A DNA stretch of 16,563 nucleotides from Comamonadaceae bacterium (GTDB taxonomy: Bacteria; Pseudomonadota; Gammaproteobacteria; Burkholderiales; Burkholderiaceae_C), in the NCBI GenBank assembly GCA_024642025.1, contig JAHEBY010000014.1, positions 1-16,563 on the forward strand. The letters are read 5' to 3'. Each line of letters starts with the position of its first letter. The first letter of the stretch is position 1. The notes below the pieces were generated by a model. That model had not been told where the DNA came from. It saw only the letters and a list, made by a program, of their open reading frames with translations, and did no database searches. Shown in pieces: positions 1 to 7,063 of this stretch. The translations under genes and the position numbers were made by a program.

Positions 1-1
1 T

Positions 2-286
2 GTGGGTGCGGGCCTGACGTATGCGAAGTTTTATGATACCAACGGCACAGGGGTGCTCACGGCGCTTACCAACCCAGGCGGCGCGGCAACCACCATTGGG
101 TTTGAATCCAAATTGGCGCCCACCGTGCAGGTCGGCATGATCTTCGATCTGGACAAGAAATGGTACATCGACGTGGGCTACACCAAGACCTTCCTGTCAA
201 CACGCGGCACGCTTTCCACCGGCCAGACCATGGACACGAGGCTCGACCCGGACAGCTACACCATCGGCATCGGTTACAAGTTCTGA
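2..286 (+). CDS. OmpW family outer-membrane protein, C-terminal part (5' end outside window)
   Basis: This is the last 94 residues of an outer-membrane beta-barrel of the OmpW type, a small eight-stranded pore/channel family. The visible part has alternating hydrophobic and polar strands (for example VGMIFDLDKKWYIDVGYTKT) and ends in the aromatic terminus YKF, which is the beta-barrel assembly (BAM) signal. A Gly/Thr/Asn-rich loop lies near the start of the visible part, and the penultimate strand WYIDVGY plus the closing DSYTIGIGYKF resemble OmpW C-termini. The frame is open at the left edge. The GTG at position 2 is only the first in-frame start-like codon, so the true start lies upstream. 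The substrate is unknown. The stop is TGA at 284-286. A hairpin that could end its transcript lies at 389-417. The family call is from recognition of the C-terminal pattern, not from a search. Confidence 0.75.
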   Translation: MGAGLTYAKFYDTNGTGVLTALTNPGGAATTIGFESKLAPTVQVGMIFDLDKKWYIDVGYTKTFLSTRGTLSTGQTMDTRLDPDSYTIGIGYKF

Positions 287-388
287 AACCTTGAGACAGC
301 GTGGCGGGCGGATGCGAGTCGGGCGCGAACCGCGTCCTGTCGATGGCGTCAGAGATTTGTCGCAATAGCCAGGGGTGAACCCAGACTT

Positions 389-417
389 TCCGTCTTCGAA
401 TACCGTCGAAGAACGGA
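389..417. terminator. Candidate hairpin terminator between the OmpW gene and ppa
   Basis: An inverted repeat pairs TCCGTCTTCGA (389-399) with TCGAAGAACGGA (406-417). This gives an 11-bp stem with a single bulged A and a 6-nt loop. On the + strand it is followed only by a short TTT, and on the - strand there is no clear U-tract. It sits between two convergent genes, where a shared terminator is expected. The hairpin is seen directly; the terminator role is inferred. Confidence 0.45.
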
Positions 418-453
418 TTTCCTCGCCTGAAGTCTCGCCCGAATCAAACGGCG

Positions 454-996
454 CTAAGCGGACTTCAGGCTCTTCCGAAAGTTGGCAATGCCATCCAGTA
501 TCTCCTGTTGGGCCGCGTGTGGGCCCTCCCACCCCAAAATCTTGACCCACTTGCCTTCTTCCAGATCTTTGTAGTGCTCAAAGAAATGTGAGATGGTTTT
601 GAGACGCAGTGGGTTCATATCTTCGGGCTTTTGCCACTGCGTGTAGAGCGAGCATTTTTTATCCACGGGCACCGCCAGCACTTTGCCGTCAAGGCCGGCC
701 TCGTCTTCCATGTTCAGGATACCGATGGCGCGACAGGTGACGACCACACCAGGAATTAAAGGCACCGGCGTAATCACCAGCACGTCAACCGGGTCGCCAT
801 CCCCACTGATCGTTTTGGGCACGTAGCCGTAATTGGTGGGGTAATGCATGGACGTGCTCATGAAACGATCCACAAAAATGGCGCCTGTCGCTTTGTCCAC
901 TTCGTATTTCACCGGATCGGCGTTCATCGGGATTTCGATGATCACGTTGAATGAATGGGGAGCATCGGCGCCGGGGGTAACGTTGTCGAGGGACAT
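454..996 (-). CDS. ppa: Inorganic pyrophosphatase, soluble family I
   Basis: This cytoplasmic Mg2+-dependent enzyme hydrolyses pyrophosphate to two phosphates and pulls biosynthetic reactions forward. The 180-aa product has the usual family I length. The signature GDGDPVDV places Asp66, Asp68 and Asp71 exactly one residue after the E. coli metal ligands (65, 67, 70). E21, K30, Y56, D98, D103, Y142 and K143 also match the E. coli active site with the same one-residue offset. The frame stays open 53 codons further upstream to 1155, but that extension is not family-like, so I chose the ATG at 996-994. There is no clear Shine-Dalgarno sequence before it. A possible promoter with a TATAAA box lies very close to the start. 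The gene is divergent from the membrane pyrophosphatase gene hppA, so the cell has two competing routes for PPi removal encoded side by side. Confidence 0.96.
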   Translation of the reverse strand: MSLDNVTPGADAPHSFNVIIEIPMNADPVKYEVDKATGAIFVDRFMSTSMHYPTNYGYVPKTISGDGDPVDVLVITPVPLIPGVVVTCRAIGILNMEDEAGLDGKVLAVPVDKKCSLYTQWQKPEDMNPLRLKTISHFFEHYKDLEEGKWVKILGWEGPHAAQQEILDGIANFRKSLKSA

Positions 997-1301
997 GTAG
1001 GTACTTGTAAATTTATAAAGGAAACGGATTGATGGGCGGTCAACAGGCGGGCATAGCCGAACGAAGGCGTCCTGGCTACATCCCACCCGTCTACGTATTA
1101 ACCCTGATTTTACTGACTCGCCACTTGCAGGTGCCAAAAAAGCACGGTTTTTCACGGTAAAGTCCGTGAGTTGGCCAATCTTCTCCGACGACTGGTGTCA
1201 TTTGACCAGTGTTGTTGGACTCGAGGAGGAAGCAACGCAGAGCGGGGCAACGCTGGCGTTGACCACGTCCCGGAGCGAAACATCATTGAGGAGATTCTCT
1301 T
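997..1301. promoter_or_regulatory. 305-bp divergent control region between ppa and hppA, with two short dyads
   Basis: No gene is supported here; short frames crossing it have no family-like features. The region must hold the promoters of both pyrophosphatase genes. Two perfect 6+6 inverted repeats are visible. One is TCACGG (1152-1157) with CCGTGA (1164-1169), spacer 6; the other is ACTGGT (1191-1196) with ACCAGT (1205-1210), spacer 8. They could be operator half-sites or small hairpins in the hppA leader. I see no convincing -35/-10 pair for hppA. The hppA ribosome-binding site GAGGAGA is at 1288-1294. Confidence 0.5.
1012..1043 (-). promoter_or_regulatory. Candidate sigma-70 promoter for ppa
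   Basis: Read on the - strand, TTGACC (1043-1038) matches five of six -35 bases. It is followed by an AT-rich stretch containing TTTATA (18-nt spacer) and TATAAA (five of six -10 bases, but a 20-nt spacer). If the TATAAA is used, transcription would begin about ten bases before the ppa ATG, giving almost no leader. This would fit the absence of a ribosome-binding site. The spacing is not ideal, so confidence is modest. Confidence 0.35.
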
Positions 1302-3776
1302 ATGACAGGCAACTCGGCGCTGGTTCTGGCGCTTGTTTGCGGGCTTTTTGCCGTGGGTTACGGCTTCTGGGCCCGCAACTGGATTCTTTCCCAGGACGCC
1401 GGCAACGCGCGCATGCAGGAAATTGCTGCCGCCATTCAAACCGGCGCGGCGGCATATCTCGCGCGTCAATACCGCACCATCACCATCGTTGGCGTGGTAT
1501 TGGCCATCCTGATCGGGATTTTTCTTGATGGGCTTTCGGCCGTCGGTTTTGTCATAGGCGCGGTTCTGTCTGGCGCCTGCGGCTTTATCGGCATGAACGT
1601 GTCGGTCCGCGCCAACGTGCGCACGGCGCAAGCCGCCTCCAAGGGCATTGGCCCCGCGCTTGACGTCGCATTTCGCGGTGGCGCCATCACCGGCATGCTG
1701 GTGGTTGGCCTTGGCCTATTGGGTGTAACCGCGTTTTACTGGTTTCTGGTGCCAGATGGTGCGCCAACAGCCGCCAAACTGAATCCCTTAATTGGCTTTG
1801 CGTTCGGCTCATCGCTGATTTCCATTTTTGCTCGTTTGGGCGGTGGCATTTTCACCAAAGGCGCTGACGTGGGTGCCGACCTGGTGGGCAAGGTTGAAGC
1901 GGGTATCCCTGAGGATGACCCGCGTAACCCCGCCGTGATTGCCGACAACGTGGGTGACAACGTGGGCGACTGCGCCGGCATGGCGGCTGACCTGTTCGAG
2001 ACCTACGCCGTGACGCTCATCGCCACCATGGTGCTGGGCGCTTTGCTGGTTTCCGGCGGCGGCAGTGGGACGGTGATTTACCCGCTGGCTCTGGGTGCCG
2101 TGTCCATCGTCGCTTCCGTTGTGGGCTGTTTCTTCGTCAAGGCCTCGACCGGCATGACCAATGTGATGCCTGCGCTGTACAAGGGTCTGGCTGTGGCAGG
2201 CGGCTTGTCGCTGATTGCCTTCTTTTTTGTGACGCAATGGCTGATTGCCGACAACGCCCTCGGCGGCACCGGCGCCGCAATGAAACTTTTTGGCTCCTGC
2301 ATTGTCGGGCTGGTTCTGACCGGTGTGTTGGTCTGGATTACCGAGTACTACACCGGCACCCAGTACCACCCGGTGCAACATATTGCGCAGGCATCCACAA
2401 CCGGCCATGGCACGAACATCATTGCGGGCCTGGGTGTGTCGATGCGTTCCACCGCCTGGCCGGTGATTTTTGTCTGCGTTGCCATTTATGTATCCTACGC
2501 GCTGGCAGGCCTGTATGGCATTGCCATCGCGGCCACGTCCATGCTTAGCATGGCAGGCATCGTTGTGGCGCTTGACGCTTATGGCCCCATCACCGACAAC
2601 GCGGGTGGCATTGCCGAAATGTCCGAAATGCCCGCCAGTGTGCGCGACATCACTGATCCGTTGGACGCAGTGGGTAACACCACCAAGGCTGTGACGAAGG
2701 GATACGCCATCGGCTCTGCTGGTCTGGCGGCGCTGGTGCTGTTTGCCGACTACACGCACAAGCTTGAAGCCTATGGCCACGTGGTCCGCTTTGATCTCTC
2801 CGACCCGATGGTCATCATCGGCCTGTTCATCGGCGGTCTGATTCCCTACCTGTTCGGCGCCATGGCCATGGAAGCGGTTGGCCGTGCCGCCGGCTCTGTG
2901 GTGGTTGAAGTCCGTCGTCAGTTCCGCGATATCAAGGGCATCATGGATGGCACAGGCAAGCCGGAATACGGCAAGGCCGTCGACATGCTGACCACCGCAG
3001 CCATCAAGGAAATGATGATCCCGTCGCTACTGCCCGTGGTGGTGCCAATTTTGGTGGGTCTGTTGCTTGGCCCCGCTGCTTTGGGCGGCTTGCTGATGGG
3101 CACCATCGTGACCGGTCTGTTTGTGGCGATCTCCATGTGCACCGGCGGCGGCGCCTGGGACAATGCCAAGAAATATATTGAAGATGGCCATCATGGCGGT
3201 AAAGGCTCTGAAACACACAAGGCTGCCGTAACTGGCGACACCGTGGGCGACCCTTACAAAGATACAGCGGGCCCGGCTGTCAACCCGTTGATCAAGATCA
3301 TCAACATCGTGGCCTTGCTGATCGTGCCGCTGGTGATGCAGATTCATGGCGGCAAGATGGCAGCACATGCCGAGGCACCCGCTGCCACGATGGCTGCACC
3401 CGCGGCAGCTACGGCTGCGGCCCCTGCTGCTGCCGCACCCTCTTCTGACGATGCTTCCGTCAAGGTTGAAAACGGCGTTGTGAAGTTCTATTTCGCCAGC
3501 GGAAAGTCTGACTTGGCAGCCGGAGGCACCGAGGCTCTGAGCGACATCATCAAGGCCGTCATGGGCGGCAAGAAAGCGGTCATCAGCGGCTATCACGACG
3601 CCACTGGTGACCCGGCGAAAAATGCCGAACTGGCCAAACAACGTGCTTTCGCCGTTCGCGACCTGTTGAAGGCTTCCGGCATTTCGGATGACCAGGTTGA
3701 ACTGAAAAAGCCCGAACAAACCATGGCAGACGGGCCAGCCGCTGAGGCGCGCCGCGTGGAAGTCAACCTGATGTAA
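1302..3776 (+). CDS. hppA: K+-independent proton-pumping membrane pyrophosphatase with C-terminal OmpA-like domain
   Basis: The inner-membrane pump couples cytoplasmic PPi hydrolysis to H+ export. Residues 1 to about 686 form a complete M-PPase with many membrane segments. Substrate-site motifs are DVGADLVGKVE (189-199) and the Asp-rich stretch DDPRNP...ADNVGDNVGDC (205-224). GNTTKA at 458-463 carries the lysine that marks K+-independent M-PPases, a class known to pump H+ rather than Na+. An Ala/Pro-rich linker (about 687-718) follows, then an OmpA-like domain (about 723-824). In it, Asp766 and Arg781 are 15 residues apart, the same spacing as the diaminopimelate-binding Asp/Arg pair of OmpA proteins, and the domain ends with an ARRVEV motif. 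Solved M-PPases have both termini on the periplasmic side, so this domain should reach peptidoglycan. The start at ATG 1302 has GAGGAGA seven bases upstream. At 824 aa it is clearly longer than ordinary M-PPases. Confidence 0.95.
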   Translation: MTGNSALVLALVCGLFAVGYGFWARNWILSQDAGNARMQEIAAAIQTGAAAYLARQYRTITIVGVVLAILIGIFLDGLSAVGFVIGAVLSGACGFIGMNVSVRANVRTAQAASKGIGPALDVAFRGGAITGMLVVGLGLLGVTAFYWFLVPDGAPTAAKLNPLIGFAFGSSLISIFARLGGGIFTKGADVGADLVGKVEAGIPEDDPRNPAVIADNVGDNVGDCAGMAADLFETYAVTLIATMVLGALLVSGGGSGTVIYPLALGAVSIVASVVGCFFVKASTGMTNVMPALYKGLAVAGGLSLIAFFFVTQWLIADNALGGTGAAMKLFGSCIVGLVLTGVLVWITEYYTGTQYHPVQHIAQASTTGHGTNIIAGLGVSMRSTAWPVIFVCVAIYVSYALAGLYGIAIAATSMLSMAGIVVALDAYGPITDNAGGIAEMSEMPASVRDITDPLDAVGNTTKAVTKGYAIGSAGLAALVLFADYTHKLEAYGHVVRFDLSDPMVIIGLFIGGLIPYLFGAMAMEAVGRAAGSVVVEVRRQFRDIKGIMDGTGKPEYGKAVDMLTTAAIKEMMIPSLLPVVVPILVGLLLGPAALGGLLMGTIVTGLFVAISMCTGGGAWDNAKKYIEDGHHGGKGSETHKAAVTGDTVGDPYKDTAGPAVNPLIKIINIVALLIVPLVMQIHGGKMAAHAEAPAATMAAPAAATAAAPAAAAPSSDDASVKVENGVVKFYFASGKSDLAAGGTEALSDIIKAVMGGKKAVISGYHDATGDPAKNAELAKQRAFAVRDLLKASGISDDQVELKKPEQTMADGPAAEARRVEVNLM

Positions 3777-3835
3777 CCAACCGCGGGTGCAGAGGTTTTC
3801 AATAACTCTGCGATTGGCCGAGGAGCCTGAATTAC

Positions 3836-3862
3836 AAAAGCCCGCTTTCGCGGGCTTTTTTT
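3836..3862 (+). terminator. Strong intrinsic terminator after hppA
   Basis: GCCCGC (3840-3845), loop TTTC, GCGGGC (3850-3855), followed by seven T (3856-3862) and preceded by AAAA, which can extend the stem. This is a textbook rho-independent terminator 60-86 bp after the hppA stop. It ends only 13 bases before the glsA start, so glsA probably relies on a promoter overlapping this stretch or on read-through. Confidence 0.93.
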
Positions 3863-3875
3863 ACTGGGAGACGTC

Positions 3876-4790
3876 ATGGACTTTCAATCCATACTTGATG
3901 AAATCAACGAAGAAATCAGGCCCCACCTGGGCTCTGGCGGCAAGGTCGCCAGCTACATCCCGGCGCTGGCGCGGGTGTCGCCATTGCAGTTCGGCATGGC
4001 GCTGCGCACCTGCGACGGGCAGGAGGCCGCTTCGGGAGACAGCACCGTGGCGTTTTCGATCCAGAGCATGTCTAAAGTGTTCTCGCTCACATTGGCCATG
4101 CAGCGCAGCAAGGGCAATGAGCTGTGGGAGCGCATCGGGCGCGAACCGTCCGGCAGCCCGTTCAACTCGTTGGTGCAGCTGGAATCCGAGCGCGGCATAC
4201 CACGCAACCCGTTCATCAACGCTGGCGCCATCGCCGTTGCCGACCGGCTGATCAGCCAGGGCGACGCCAAGGCAGACCTGCTGGTGCTGCTCGCCAGTTT
4301 GTCTGGCGAAGCCGTGGCTATCGATCCGGAGGTTGCCCAATCCGAGGCCGACACCGGCTTCCGCAACACGGCGCTGGCGAATTTTATGAAGGGGTTTGGG
4401 ACGCTGGACAATGAAGTTGCCGAGGTCGTTGATGCCTATTTCCACCAATGCGCCATTCGCATGAACTGCGTGCAGGTGGCGCGGGCTGCCGGGTATTTGT
4501 GCCGCGACGGGATGCATCCCTACGCCGGTACGCCCGTCATCACCGGCAAGCAGGCCCGGCGTGTCAACGCGCTGATGCTCACCTGCGGCACCTATGATGC
4601 AGCGGGCGAATTTGCGTTTGGTATTGGCCTGCCCTGTAAAAGCGGCGTCGGCGGCGGCATCGTGGCCGTGGTGCCCGACACCTTGAGCCTGTGCGTCTGG
4701 TCGCCCGCGCTGGACAAAACTGGAAATTCGCACCTCGGTACGCGGGCACTGGAATTGTTTGTGGCCAAGACGGGCTTGTCAGTGTTTTGA
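3876..4790 (+). CDS. glsA: Glutaminase (serine-dependent, beta-lactamase-like fold)
   Basis: This enzyme deamidates L-glutamine to glutamate and ammonia in the cytoplasm. The 304-aa length is typical of bacterial GlsA/YbaS. Visible family motifs are the catalytic SMSK (Ser64-x-x-Lys67), NPFINAGAI (111-119), the Tyr in DAYFHQCAI (near residue 188), and SGVGGGI (256-262) near the C-terminus, as in serine-lysine hydrolases of this fold. There is no signal peptide. The ATG at 3876 has GGGAG five bases upstream. The gene stands alone: it is cut off from hppA by a strong terminator and followed by a 152-bp gap holding an AT-rich repeat, then a convergent gene. Nothing in the surroundings suggests a special pathway. 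A role in nitrogen supply or acid tolerance is possible but not shown here. Confidence 0.95.
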   Translation: MDFQSILDEINEEIRPHLGSGGKVASYIPALARVSPLQFGMALRTCDGQEAASGDSTVAFSIQSMSKVFSLTLAMQRSKGNELWERIGREPSGSPFNSLVQLESERGIPRNPFINAGAIAVADRLISQGDAKADLLVLLASLSGEAVAIDPEVAQSEADTGFRNTALANFMKGFGTLDNEVAEVVDAYFHQCAIRMNCVQVARAAGYLCRDGMHPYAGTPVITGKQARRVNALMLTCGTYDAAGEFAFGIGLPCKSGVGGGIVAVVPDTLSLCVWSPALDKTGNSHLGTRALELFVAKTGLSVF

Positions 4791-4854
4791 GCCGACTTGC
4801 ACCTTATATACCGGTCGAGATTCAAAGATACAAGAAAAAATACCTATGGAAAAG

Positions 4855-4903
4855 GCCTCTAGCCCCCGTCCTCTATGCGTGAAAAGCTACGTTATTAATA
4901 GCA
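4855..4903 (+). repeat. Short AT-rich interspersed repeat, copy 1 (intergenic)
   Basis: This 49-base stretch aligns without gaps to 11304-11352 inside moeA, with 35 of 49 bases identical by eye. Both begin with GCCTCTAGCCC and end with TAGCA. It lies in the gap between glsA and the Mpo1-like gene, where the base composition turns visibly AT-rich (about 4801-4920). I associate this motif with small repeats scattered through Comamonadaceae genomes, but that is from memory. Confidence 0.65.
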
Positions 4904-4920
4904 AATATCTTATATTCCAT

Positions 4921-4942
4921 GGGGGCTTAGTTTTAAGTCCCC
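4921..4942 (-). terminator. Hairpin directly after the Mpo1-like gene, possible terminator
   Basis: GGGGGCTTA (4921-4929) pairs with TAAGTCCCC (4934-4942) through a 9-bp stem with one wobble pair and a 4-nt loop. It abuts the stop codon of the - strand gene at 4943. There is no U-tract on the - strand, so it may act as an RNA 3' stabiliser or weak terminator. The structure is seen; its function is inferred. Confidence 0.4.
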
Positions 4943-5473
4943 TCAATGCACCGCCTGCCCCACCTCGTCGCGCCGCCGAACCTTGCCCACACGCGCCTCA
5001 ATAGCTTCCTTCAATGGTTGGCGTAACTGCATCGCAAACGCCGCTTCGGCCGCCAAAAAAAGCGGCCCCACCAGCAGGCCCACCAGATCGTCAACAAAGG
5101 CAGGTTTCTTGCCTTCGTAGTAGTGCCCTACGAACTGAATGACCCAACCCACGACGAACAGGCCAACGCCGCTCGCAAGCCACGTTGATGTGCCAAGGTC
5201 AGCCAGCCAACGGCCCATCAGAAGGTTGAATCCCAGCCAAACCGCCATGGTCAACCCAAACTTGGTATCGAGCTGGAAGTAGAAAAACGCAGCCGCCAGA
5301 GTAACCAGCGTAGCTATCGAAAATGACAGCCCGGCGACCAAAAAGCCGGGCCGCGACAGCAGTGTGGCAACAGCCAGCACAATCATAGGCACGCCAACAA
5401 AATGGGTACTGATGTTGCGTGGATCGCGGTGGTAGGCCGCATATTGGGCCAGATGATCGGTCAGGGTTTTCAC
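4943..5473 (-). CDS. Mpo1-like (DUF962) integral membrane protein
   Basis: This 176-aa protein belongs to the DUF962/YGL010w/Mpo1 family. In yeast, Mpo1 is an Fe2+-dependent dioxygenase acting in alpha-oxidation of 2-hydroxy fatty acids; the bacterial role is not established. Conserved features are the N-terminal YHRDPRN and THFVGVP, and the later GHYYEGKKPAF, which together supply the family's histidines. About four hydrophobic segments lie between residues 25 and 150, so it should sit in the inner membrane. The C-terminus is charged and probably cytoplasmic. The start is GTG (5473-5471), preceded by the strong ribosome-binding sequence AAGGAGA (about 5479-5485) at good spacing. It is divergent from the aldehyde dehydrogenase, with only about 50 bp between the starts. 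A link to lipid or aldehyde metabolism through that neighbour is possible but unproven. Confidence 0.85.
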   Translation of the reverse strand: MKTLTDHLAQYAAYHRDPRNISTHFVGVPMIVLAVATLLSRPGFLVAGLSFSIATLVTLAAAFFYFQLDTKFGLTMAVWLGFNLLMGRWLADLGTSTWLASGVGLFVVGWVIQFVGHYYEGKKPAFVDDLVGLLVGPLFLAAEAAFAMQLRQPLKEAIEARVGKVRRRDEVGQAVH

Positions 5474-5523
5474 GGGCGTCTCCTTCAGTTTTCGATTCTC
5501 GTAACGCCTATCTTGCGGGCAAA

Positions 5524-6966
5524 ATGCGATGCATGCAATTCAACTACATCGCCAACGCGACAGTTCCGTCTTACAGCGGGCAATCCTTGCCCATGATAGA
5601 CCCGTCTGATGGTCGGCCGTTCGACACCATTCAGCGCAGCAACGCGGCGGACGTGGACGCCGCCGTAAGCGCCGCTCGGGCCTGCCATAGCGCGGTATGG
5701 AGCCACCTGAATGGCGCCGAGCGGGGTCGTCTGCTGATGCGGTTGTCCGTCAAAATTGCCGACCATGCAGACGAGCTAGCCGTGCTGGAACAGCGCGATT
5801 GCGGCAAGCCCACCAAGCAGGCGCGTGCCGACGTGAATGCGCTGGTCCGCTATTTCGAGTTTTATGCGGGCGCCTGCGACAAGCTGCATGGCGACACCAT
5901 TCCCTACCTCAACGGCTATAGCGTGCTGACCTGGCGCGAGCCACACGGTGTTACCGGCCACATCATTCCGTGGAACTATCCCATGCAGATTTTTGGCCGC
6001 AGCGTCGGTGGCGCCCTGGCCGCGGGCAATGTATGCGTGGTCAAGCCGTCGGAAGATGCCTGCCTGTCACTCCTTCGCATAGCTGCGCTGGCCGAGGAGG
6101 CCGGCTTTCCGGCTGGCGCCATCAATATCGTCACCGGGCTTGGCCACGAAGTGGGCAGCGCCCTGGCCCGCCATGAGGGCATCGATCACATCAGTTTTAC
6201 CGGCAGCCCCAGCGTGGGCACTTTGATTGCACAAGCCGCAGCCGAGCGCCATTGCCCGGTAACGCTTGAGCTCGGCGGAAAGAGCCCGCAGATTGTGTTT
6301 GCCGACGCCGATCTGGACGCCGCTGTGCCCGCCATCCTGAATGCAATTGTTCAAAACGCTGGGCAAACCTGCTCGGCGGGGGCGCGGCTGCTGGTGGAGC
6401 AGTCCATCTACGAGCCGATGCTTGAGCGCCTGGGCATTGCGTTTGGCAATTTACGCGTCGGACCTGCGGCGATGGACCTTGACGTGGGCCCGCTGATTCG
6501 CCAAAGCCAACAGCAGCGCGTGTGGGATTTTCTGAGCGACGCGCATGATGCCAATATCCCCATGGTGGCACAGGGGCAAGTGGTGCCGGAGGCGCCCGAC
6601 ACCGGTTTCTATCAGGCGCCCACACTGTTTCGCGATGTTCCGGTGGCGCACCGTCTGGCACAGGAAGAGGTTTTCGGCCCCGTACTGGCTGCGATGAGTT
6701 TCAAGGACGAAGAACAAGCCGTTGACATGGCCAATGCGACCCGGTTTGGCCTGGTCGCTGGCGTCTGGACGCGCGATGGTGCTCGCCAATTTCGAATGGC
6801 CAAGCGCTTGAGGAGCGGACAGGTCTTCATCAACAACTACGGCGCTGGCGGCGGGGTTGAATTGCCATTTGGCGGCGTCAAGTCATCCGGCTACGGTCGC
6901 GAAAAAGGGCTGGAGGCATTGGCGGGCTTTACCACTCTAAAAACCGTTGCAATCCAGCACAACTGA
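5524..6966 (+). CDS. NAD(P)+-dependent aldehyde dehydrogenase
   Basis: This is a member of the ALDH superfamily, oxidising an aldehyde to the acid with NAD(P)+. From the ATG at 5524 the product is 480 aa, the usual length. Motifs in order: PWNYP (catalytic Asn151), VVKPSE (cofactor-binding Lys174), ISFTGSPSVGT, LELGGKSP (general-base Glu249), NAGQTCSAG (nucleophile Cys283), EEVFGPVL, and a C-terminal GGVKSSGYGREKG. It resembles the betaine-aldehyde/aminoaldehyde branch, but the substrate cannot be fixed from sequence alone. The frame is open to 5419, but that extension overlaps the divergent gene and is not family-like. An ATG at 5533 (477 aa) is equally possible, because neither start has a clear Shine-Dalgarno. 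It is followed on the same strand by an unknown gene and an SDR oxidoreductase, which could form a small catabolic unit. Confidence 0.92.
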   Translation: MRCMQFNYIANATVPSYSGQSLPMIDPSDGRPFDTIQRSNAADVDAAVSAARACHSAVWSHLNGAERGRLLMRLSVKIADHADELAVLEQRDCGKPTKQARADVNALVRYFEFYAGACDKLHGDTIPYLNGYSVLTWREPHGVTGHIIPWNYPMQIFGRSVGGALAAGNVCVVKPSEDACLSLLRIAALAEEAGFPAGAINIVTGLGHEVGSALARHEGIDHISFTGSPSVGTLIAQAAAERHCPVTLELGGKSPQIVFADADLDAAVPAILNAIVQNAGQTCSAGARLLVEQSIYEPMLERLGIAFGNLRVGPAAMDLDVGPLIRQSQQQRVWDFLSDAHDANIPMVAQGQVVPEAPDTGFYQAPTLFRDVPVAHRLAQEEVFGPVLAAMSFKDEEQAVDMANATRFGLVAGVWTRDGARQFRMAKRLRSGQVFINNYGAGGGVELPFGGVKSSGYGREKGLEALAGFTTLKTVAIQHN

Positions 6967-7063
6967 TAGCTGTAACTTCCCCTTACACTTGCCCGCAAGC
7001 AGGGCTTGTGCGGTAATCGACAGGTTTATTTGTGATTCATTTGAGAACGCGGGACTCCAGAGC

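Noticed and set aside
997..1155. N-terminal extension of ppa by 53 codons
   Set aside because: The extension is not found in family I pyrophosphatases, and the active-site numbering matches E. coli when the ATG at 996 is used.
1259..1287. TTGACC ... CATCAT promoter-like pair before hppA
   Set aside because: Transcription from it would begin within the hppA ribosome-binding site GAGGAGA, so it could not give a normally translated message.
1809..2780. 323-codon open frame on the - strand inside hppA
   Set aside because: It is antisense to strongly conserved M-PPase motifs, is rich in His/Gln/Arg as expected for a mirror of GC-rich coding DNA, and has no family features.
3861..4733. 290-codon open frame on the - strand across glsA
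   Set aside because: It is fully covered by glsA on the + strand, which has clear catalytic motifs, and the antisense product looks compositional (Arg/Gln/His/Ala-rich).
5419..5523. N-terminal extension of the aldehyde dehydrogenase
   Set aside because: It overlaps the start of the divergent Mpo1-like gene, its sequence is unlike ALDH N-termini, and Met codons at 5524 and 5533 give the normal length.
6986..7010. Imperfect stem CACTTGCCC / GGGCTTGTG after the aldehyde dehydrogenase
   Set aside because: There are two central mismatches, no T-tract, and the bases can fold in several other ways; too weak to call a terminator.
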